Part shown: positions 57,033-64,000 of the stretch, piece after piece
Layout of the letters: each line of letters begins with the position of its first letter
Numbering within the stretch: the stretch's first letter is position 1
Source of the DNA: Euphorbia lathyris
Lineage: Eukaryota > Streptophyta > Magnoliopsida > Malpighiales > Euphorbiaceae
NCBI RefSeq assembly: GCF_963576675.1
Contig: NC_088916.1
Coordinates: 14,918,501-14,982,500, forward strand
Direction of reading: 5' to 3'
DNA: 64,000 nt
The notes under the pieces: generated by a model
Seen by the model: the letters and a program-made list of their open reading frames with translations, nothing else
Told to the model about the DNA's origin: nothing
Databases searched by the model: none
Program-made: the position numbers and the translations under genes

Positions 57033-57644
57033 ATGATAGACATGATCAATCTTTTGGCTGCTTTGATTCTTTGTAGTCCTCATAATGGGCATGATTAGGT
57101 CTTCTGGATAGGTTCTAGTAACGAAAAGTTCACAGTCAAGTTGGCCTATGACATAATAGGAGATTTTGAGTTATCAAATATCTATGGAGCTAGAGACCTC
57201 GTCTAGAGTTGAGCTGGGCCTCAAAGAATTAGGTGTTTCCTTTGGTTGGAAGTTAAAAGGGAAGATTCTCACTAACATGGAAGCGACATTTATGTAATGA
57301 TGAGTACTCTGATTTGTAAGCTGTCTCTAGAGTCGATTGTCCATGTCCTCAAGGATTGTGTTCACGCGGTTTAGCTCCACCTTCTCCCCCAACCGTCTTT
57401 CAAGAACTTCCTTTCTACTAGTGAGCATTTATGGGTCCTCGAAAATTTGAGGTCGGGGAAAATTCCCCATTGCGACAATTTAAGTATTATATTCGGAGTT
57501 ACTTGTTGGATGCTTTGGACGAATATGAACTTCTCTATCTTCCAACAGGCTCAGGGGTCCACCCTAGAAGTGGTTCAGAGCATAAGAACTCAAGCTCAGT
57601 GCATTATTGAGAGCAATAGTTACTTGAATTTGATCCCACATCTA

Positions 57645-58198
57645 GGGATGGTAACGGGTACTCTATCCGCGGGTACCCGGCACTATCCGACCTTAATAGG
57701 ACTACATGTATCCTGTATAAAAGGGTATGGGACGGGTATGAGATCAAAATCATTCCCGTTAGGGTAATGGGACGGGTATGGGAAGACCCCTCAGGGTACC
57801 CGGTACCTGTTACCCGTCATAAATTTTTCATATATTAAAAAATATTATTGTGTTTTAGATGTAAGATGTGAGATTTGAACACCAACCTTTCGTTTTTCGA
57901 CCATTAAGTGATACCACTAAGCTCCTTTATTTTTATTAATTAAGGTTAAATTTATTCAATTTTTAAATGGATAATGATTAAATTTATACTTTGTTAAATT
58001 TGTAATAGTTTTTGTTTTATTTATTGATTCTTAGCGGGTAAGGGTACCCGTGGGTACCCGTGAATTAAATAGGACGGGTATGGGATGCAAAACATATACC
58101 CGTTAGAGTAATGGAAAGGGTACGGGTAATTAAAAAAATAAACGGGTAAGGGTTTGGGATTGGGATTGACACTACCCGCGGGTACCCTACCCCCATCG
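57645..58198 (+). mobile_element. GGGTACCCG-rich non-autonomous element, nearly full copy
   Basis: It starts TAGGGATGGTAACGGGTA and ends TACCCTACCCCCATCGCT, so its ends are roughly inverted. Subterminal regions are dense in GGGTACCCG and ACGGGTATGGGA words, and the centre is AT-rich. Structure resembles other hAT-type elements here, but I did not find a clean target duplication. It lies inside the LINE just before the RNase H part. Confidence 0.65.
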
Positions 58199-58425
58199 CT
58201 TGATTCTGAGACGAAAAGAGTTGTGAATTGGTTGGAAACCCCGGGTGCCAAATTGGATTAAAATCAACATAAATGGGGATGTTAAGGGTTCTACTTATAG
58301 GGCTTCGGCCGGTGGTCTTATCTAGGATCAGTTCGGTGGATGGATATGTGCGTTTGCTAAGAATGTGGGTAGGTGCTCAGTGGTCAAGGCGGAGCTTTGG
58401 GAGATTCTTGAAGGCTAATAATGCA

Positions 58426-59309
58426 ATCATTTTATTTACTCGTTTTTTTAGTTGGGTTTACCTCCAAACTTTTATGATCTTATTATTCAATATCTTTAAA
58501 GTTTTTTATTTTTTTTTCATCTTTTACTATCTTGCAACTTTACCATAAGATTTTATTTTAATTTCTATTTTACTTTTCATTTTGATTCTTATACTTTTTT
58601 ATTTTTACTTTTTTACCCCAAAAAATAATTTTAACCAAAATATTTGTCATATTAATTCAGTTTTAATATTTATTTTTAATTATTTTAAAATAATTTTTAA
58701 TATGATTTTTATGCATTTTCTTTCACTAATTTTTATGCAGAAAATGCAGGTATAAAAATTACTGTTAAATTGCTTCAAAAAAAAATTCTGTTAAAAAGAA
58801 TGCATAACTCTAGTTATTCTCTCATTTAAACCAAACATCCTCAAAGAGAAGTATATTAGTCCATTTCTAGAACCGAAACAAATAGATAAAAAAAAAAAAT
58901 TCATCTCTGAATTTCTTTCTGCTATCTCTGCACGAACCAAACGTCCTAAATTATTTGTTAAATTATTCATCCAACAAAATATTTGATGTTGGATGGTTAA
59001 GCCATGATATCTTGATTGTTTTGATGAAAAAAATTAGTACGAACAATACTCAAAAACTGCAAACAGCTTTATAAAATGTTTTTCTTAAATGATTTTTATT
59101 GCAATCACTTTATAGGCTTTTAGCCGAATTGAGTGTTTTGACTATATCATTCCATAGAATTACTTTACAATTTAGGTTTTGATATAGAATTATGTCAACT
59201 CATTTAAATTTAATATGGTTATTTAAATAATCCAAATATAGAATTATTTCAACGTATTTATACTCATTCAGTATCTCATATCATAAACTTTTTCATTATT
59301 ACCAAGAAC
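58426..59309. other. AT-rich intergenic DNA
   Basis: T-rich and A-rich runs without a recognised gene or element, ending at the second copy of the hAT-type element. Confidence 0.5.
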
Positions 59310-59818
59310 CAAGGTTATAAAAAACGCTAGACGCTAGTCAGGCGGATAGGGCCTTCAAGGATTAATTAGGGATTAGTCAAAGATTAATCGGCGATTAATC
59401 AGATTTGTATTTTTGTATTTTTTATTTATTAACCAACAAATTATTATATAAATTCAATTAAATATGTATTATATTATCTAAAAATCATAATATAAAATTA
59501 TTTAATATAGAAAAACACATATATTTATAGCATATATCTTTAAAATTGCGTAAACATCAACATTTTAACAATAATATCATTAAAACAACTTAAAAGTGAA
59601 TTATAATAAAGCAAAAAATAAATTCACAATAAAAAATGCTTCTGTTCATTATCGTTTAGGCAGTACCTAGATTGTCTAGGCGGCCTAGGCGGAGCCGAAG
59701 CGGTTGAAAATCACCTGGGAGTCAATAAAACGCCTAGAGGGACTAATTATGGAAAATCGGGGTGGATTCTCGATTTCGAACGCCTAGGCGGTCAAGGCAG
59801 CCTTCGTTTCCAACAGTG
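59310..59818. mobile_element. hAT-type non-autonomous element, copy 2 of the two-copy family (509 bp)
   Basis: It starts CAAGGTTATAAAAAACGC and ends TTCCAACAGTG, flanked by the perfect 8-bp duplication CCAAGAAC at 59302-59309 and 59819-59826. Sequence and order follow copy 1 (14174-14681), including GGGAGTCAATAAAACGCCTA near the right end. No ORF. Confidence 0.88.
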
Positions 59819-59826
59819 CCAAGAAC

Positions 59827-60964
59827 GTTATTCATTAATGGCTTTTTGCCCACTCAACTCGGTAAAATATGTTCAATTAATCACTTGGTTACAAAAAAAA
59901 AAAAAAAAAAATTACATACATAATATATGTTGCTTACATCTTAAACAAGTAAAACGATATAGAAGCACATTTCCATGAAACCATTGTTCTCGATTTTCCA
60001 ATTACCATTTCCAAAGTATTCTCTCTAAACAACCACTTCCATTCTTCTAACCAAACAACACTTAAATGATCCCAAATCAAAAAGTTCAAGAATTAAAATT
60101 ACTTAGAATATCATTTCAATCGGCTCTATAATGGATGGTCATCTTGATCAACGGTAAAAAAGACCATTATATGAGTAAAGTACAAAGTTCAAGGGTTTTA
60201 ATATCCGCTTTTCAAGTTTTTGAACCATAATATAAAAAATAATAAAAAAGAAAAAAAAAGAAGGGCAAAGTTGAAGGCTATGGCTATAATTCACCCTATT
60301 CAAGGCTACCTATCATTTAATTTAAGTTTCTACCTTTTAACCTATTCATTGAAGTCCAGGATTTGGGATCTTTGTACAAGCAGACCAATTAATGACACCA
60401 GCCAAAATCCTCACTTTCCTATCAACAGAAGGAAAATCTTCCTTGATTCTGAAAATGTACTTAACCTTGGAAAATTTCTGCTGATATCTCACATGATAAT
60501 TCTATTCTATTAATGTAAAAAAAAAATGTATATATATAAAGCAGAGAGATCTACTGACATGAAAATGAATATCAAGGTCACAGAATGTACTGGTTTGTTT
60601 ATTGTATAACAGTAGATGCATTATAATAAGAAGTAGATTCTAGGACTAACAAAATAGCTCATTCTTTATAAGAACACTAATGAAATATCATTTCTAGCAT
60701 TTAGTAACAAAAGTATATATTTAACAAATAAAATTCTAGTATCATGATTCATACAAGACTACGAGACAAAAAAAAATATTTGCTATATATGAGAACATTT
60801 TCGTTTAACGCTTACTCTAATATGATACGAGCAATCATCTCAGATTTCCCAGCTGCCACTATCCAATATCTGAAGATCCGTTTGCCAGCAACATCTTCAT
60901 CGCTGATACAGTTTCACCTACAAATATTTGATCGAGGGTGAATGAATTTATAAAACTTGAGATC
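59827..60964. other. Intergenic DNA and 3' UTR of the transporter gene
   Basis: AT-rich sequence with a run of 19 A near 59893-59911. No gene was recognised. The right end, perhaps from about 60700, should be the 3' untranslated part of the minus-strand transporter gene, but I could not fix its poly(A) site. Confidence 0.4.
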
Positions 60965-63736
60965 TTATGCATGAAAATCCTTGTTTGAATTCCATACAGG
61001 AGCTTTTGGAACCACACTATCTGATAACAGTCCACTTCCATTTTCCACACCGATCAAAGGATCGGATTCACTTTCCTTGACCTAAAACAAATAAAACGAG
61101 AATGAAATGTTGGAAAAACTTATATTGTAGTCTTCAGAATGAAGACTCAACAGTCAAGAAACCATAACTGTGTAAAAATAACATGAAGAGAACTACCTCA
61201 GGCAATTTTGTTGATGTTTCACTGGGCTTCTGCTGGGTCTCAAGACTGCAACAATATGAATATAATACCATCCCAATAACAGCTATAAAAATTCCTAAAA
61301 TGTTGCGCCAGCTAAAAGGGTCACGAAGTAGAACATAACCAAATGCCAAGACTAGGCATGTTTTCAAATGCCCCAGGACCTGATAGGTGACTGGAGATGT
61401 CTTCCCAATTACCAGAAATGTACTGAAGTTCACAGAGACAGATATCATGCAGGATAGAACAATGAAGAACTGCCACGAAAATATGAACAATATATTAGAA
61501 ACAGAATATTAGAACATAAAACGGTGTGGACGGGTTCAGAACTTGTGAATACTCACCAGCACTTGAGGTGTGTATTTGAAAGCAAACACATTTTGATTAG
61601 TCAGTAGACCGTCTAGAAATGGACCAATAATAAACAACGTCATGGCCTGATAGGGGCAAGACTGATATAAAAGTTGAGTTGAAGATACTTTGAACTTCTT
61701 TTGGATGGTATTGGTCATCTGAAAACTTGTTAAGGTTTCAAAAGAAGCAACAGAAAAAGGAAATAAAAACAAAAGGCAAATTTCACCATGCATTGCAGAA
61801 AAGTTGCAGCATAAAATGTGTCTTCCTATTTTGTCCTTGCTCTCAACAATCACTGACATGTGAATGCATGGAAACAAGAAAAGTAATAGCATGTAAAAAT
61901 GGTGATATCACAAAGGATACAATCTGAGCAACACAGGTTGTAACAACTGCTAGCAGAGACAAGACGGAACCCAGAACATTAAGCTGAAGATCTGTCACAG
62001 TTGCAATTCCAACACCCATGAGAAGGATTACCAGAGATAGCTGAATATTCCGACTGCAATAGGAAAGTATCACTACATAATTGTGACCATATAGACAATC
62101 CTGACAAGAATAATAGCTAAATGATAATTTAATGTGTCCTCATGAACCAAAAAACTATGTAATGATTTATGATCTCACAGGAGGATTGATATTAAACATT
62201 ATGCAGCCCAGTGCTTACAACAAGCTGGTAAGAGTTAGAAGGTCTGTAAATGAGAAATGAACAGGTCATCAAGTTCCAGTTTTGCCGAACTGGATACAGA
62301 GACAAACACTGAACTGAATACATGTCTACAAATGGACTAGCTCAAAATAACATTCAATAATGAAAACATGGTTGAAACAGTTAACTGAATAAGGATGTGG
62401 AACAAAATCTTTTAATATTGTCATCCATTGAAATCACAAATGGGGGAAAAGAAGTCGGTAAGGCCCACCCTTCAGGCATTGTTGCCCCTTTCTCATTTAT
62501 TCTCTATTTGTGCTCTAGTATTAGTAATGGGCGGCCCGGTCGCACTACGCGTCCAGGGAGGGGTCCCACCACAAGGGTGTACTGGGGGCAAGCCTTCCCC
62601 TGCCAATTTATTTTGGCAAGAGGCCGCTCCTAAGACTCGAACCCGTGACCTCTTGGTCACACGACAACAACGTTTACCGTTGCGCCAAGGCTCGCCCTCC
62701 CTAGTATTAGTAATCTCTATTAAAAAACTAAGCAAACTCCAAATAGTCAAAGCCTGAGGATATGACTTCACCCAATAAGTTTACACCATTCATATACCTT
62801 AAGATAACATGATAATGCCAAGCAAGCACTGCCACAGGATTAAGACAAACCTGAATTGCTTCCTGAAGAAAAGTGTCTCCAAGAGAACAGTACATGGGAT
62901 TATCGCCAATTTTGTCATCTAAGAAATGAGAAGAGAAACACATCTCAGAATGTGATAGTCCTAAAATATTTAAAGAAGAATATAAACAGGCAATGCTTGA
63001 TATTGACATAATATTGAGAAAAGGAAGGATGTTGGTGGACCGTTGACAGTCAAACTGGACAATTTCGTGAATTATAATTATGTTGGACAGACACTCCTCT
63101 TTAGTAGCGTTTCTGGGTTTCGTGTCCATGTCCGTGTCCATGTCTGTTTCGTGTCTCTATCCGTTTTCATTTGAAGGCTATTTTATGAAGGTTGTGTTTT
63201 AGAAATAACGTTTCCGGATCTGTTTCCGTGTCCATGCAACATAGATCATAAGAGATTGCAGAATCCAAATAAAGTCACTTCATTTTATAGTTGATTACTA
63301 CAGCATGATTGGGAAAAATGGAAAATGGATATAGCAACCATGATCCATTTATACCACAGCAATTATTTTACAGTCACAAACAGAAAAGCAACTATTTTCC
63401 CGTGTTAAAAAGGCATTAACAACACCCTTCAATTCTATTGCATCATGATGTTGTTATGACAGAACCTCAATAAAAAAAAGGAAAAAGTGATAATGACATT
63501 ATCCTGGTTGAGAAAATTTTGGATCACATGTATGGAGGAAAAAATAATTACCTGATAGAAACCAACAGAATTGAAACCCAAACTAAGATTCAAAAGCCCA
63601 ATGGATATCCCATTTAGTACTCCAAATCCCATTACAGCTCTTGCATCAAAAGGCTTGTGCTCAAACAATTTCATCCATAATGCTACATGAAGAGAACAAA
63701 ATGTGACCAGAAGATGCCAGCTTGTCAATGTTGTGG
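60965..63736 (-). CDS. UDP-xylose-transporter-like protein (NST-KT group), 5' end outside window
   Basis: Minus-strand exons: 63736-63552, 62918-62851, 62053-61921, 61718-61557, 61469-61197, 61081-60965 (stop TAA), all with GT..AG borders and matching phases, 311 residues in total. The first exon(s), about 35-40 residues, lie past 64000. It is a multispanning Golgi/ER carrier of the drug/metabolite transporter superfamily that would exchange a nucleotide sugar for UMP. Blocks: TTLTSWHLLVTFCSLHVA, LNLSLGFNSVGFYQ, MTKLAIIPCTVLLETLFF, GVGIATVTDLQLNVLGS, NTIQKKFKVSSTQLLYQS and NFSTFLVIGKTSPVTYQ, then GHLKT, the Lys-Thr signature of the group, followed by a hydrophilic tail. It fits UDP-xylose transporters (UXT) better than UDP-rhamnose/galactose transporters, but substrate cannot be proved from sequence. 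No damage is seen. Confidence 0.92.
62529..62700 (-). mobile_element. Au-like SINE in an intron of the transporter gene, 172 bp
   Basis: On the minus strand the tRNA-related head has an A box (TGGCGCAACGG) and a B box (GGTTCGAGTC). These are followed by CCTCTTGCCAAAATAAAT and a GC-rich body with CCCTTGTGGTGGGACCCC and CGGGCCGCCC, the arrangement of plant Au SINEs. A perfect 14-bp duplication, CTAGTATTAGTAAT, flanks it at 62515-62528 and 62701-62714. It lies between the second and third visible exons, in the same orientation as the gene. Confidence 0.88.
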
Positions 63737-64000
63737 CTGCGTCAAATAGAACACCAAAAAATCAGTAAAAAAAAAATCTGATATAGGAAATGTGAAATAC
63801 ACGAGTTAAGAAATAAATTATCAATGACAGTATCAGGTTTGTAGCCATTTATACAGAGGCAAATGCGTATTCCTTCTTCAATGACCAGAAGTTAGTTCAA
63901 CAGAGAGCGAATTAAAATACAACTTGCAACCCATTTCATCCTACAATTTTCACCTCCTAGACTTCAAATTGGATCCATTCCAACCTACCACTGTGAGCAA
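63737..64000 (-). other. Intron of the transporter gene reaching the window end
   Basis: The first visible exon begins at 63736 with an AG acceptor (GACGCAG) in a phase that needs one base from an upstream exon, so this stretch is intron. No start codon region is present here. Confidence 0.65.

Larger units (their letters stand above)
55130..58425 (+). mobile_element. Decayed L1-type LINE (RT, zinc-finger region, RNase H)
   Basis: Plus-strand remnants appear in the order of a plant LINE ORF2. RT begins with a PGADGLQAGF block (about 55240-55270), then LPISLCNVSYKIITRI (55368-55415), then GNSTNIFFPSRGIR and GDPL (56045-56110), and ISDLEKYLGVPFFHSRFT (56397-56450). A zinc-finger-type region with AGPQRIRCFLWLEVK lies near 57210-57260. 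An RNase H part (INGDVKGSTYRASAGG to NVGRCSVVKAELWEI) lies at 58265-58405. Stops and shifts are everywhere. The first ORF and a poly-A tail were not found. A GGGCCG-containing stretch at 55425-55560 and two GGGTACCCG elements interrupt it. Confidence 0.8.

Noticed and set aside
60220..60513. Plus-strand ORF of 97 codons beside the transporter gene
   Set aside because: Low-complexity Lys/Asn-rich start, no family resemblance, no splice or promoter context.
62640..62700. tRNA gene suggested by A and B boxes
   Set aside because: The sequence continues into a SINE body and is flanked by a 14-bp duplication; no tRNA cloverleaf is complete.

Overview
The window is nuclear DNA of a flowering plant, most likely a eudicot. 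It is AT-rich, and its two ordinary genes are split by many short exons with GT..AG introns. Almost everything between them is nested transposable elements of plant-specific families. I cannot name the species.

Layout. 1-3080: intergenic DNA with a cluster of ACGCCYCGCGTA motifs, a 599-bp hAT-type element and a 514-bp Mutator-type MITE just upstream of the first gene. 3081-13835 (+): a complete 19-exon nardilysin-like M16 metallopeptidase gene. 14174-14681: a 508-bp hAT-type element whose sister copy lies at 59310-59818. 15896-54829: a degraded Mutator-like element (MULE). Its own length is only about 7.4 kb; the rest is a later insertion. It carries two convergent dead genes: a MULE transposase followed by an OTU-like protease domain (+), and a plant-mobile-domain (PMD, MAIN-like) gene (-). 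A long minisatellite lies between them.

The PMD gene is cut in two by a 31.5-kb block (21660-53178) flanked by the 5-bp duplication CCTAG. The block is an Athila-type Ty3/Gypsy retrotransposon in the tandem form LTR-internal-LTR-internal-LTR, all on the minus strand. Internal copy 1 (22931-40357) was invaded by a Ty1/Copia element (29361-38882, +). That element has an intact ORF of about 1300 codons but a 3' LTR cut short by a deletion that also removed about 537 bp of Athila. Internal copy 2 (41635-51900) carries about 1.3 kb of organelle-like (probably mitochondrial) DNA, which itself holds a hAT-type element with an 8-bp duplication.

55130-58425: remains of an L1-type LINE (reverse transcriptase, zinc-finger region, RNase H) holding two opposed copies of a GGGTACCCG-rich element. 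60965-63736 (-): a UDP-xylose-transporter-like gene (NST-KT group), missing its first exon(s) beyond the window end and with an Au-like SINE in one intron.

Order of events read from the nesting: MULE insertion and decay, Athila insertion into the PMD gene, tandem duplication of Athila, then Copia insertion into copy 1 and organelle DNA plus hAT into copy 2. The two housekeeping genes look functional. No retroelement ORF set is fully intact except the Copia polyprotein. The most unusual content is the two-gene MULE (transposase-OTU plus PMD) with matching GC-rich hairpin first introns, and the tandem Athila with one target-site duplication around the whole array.
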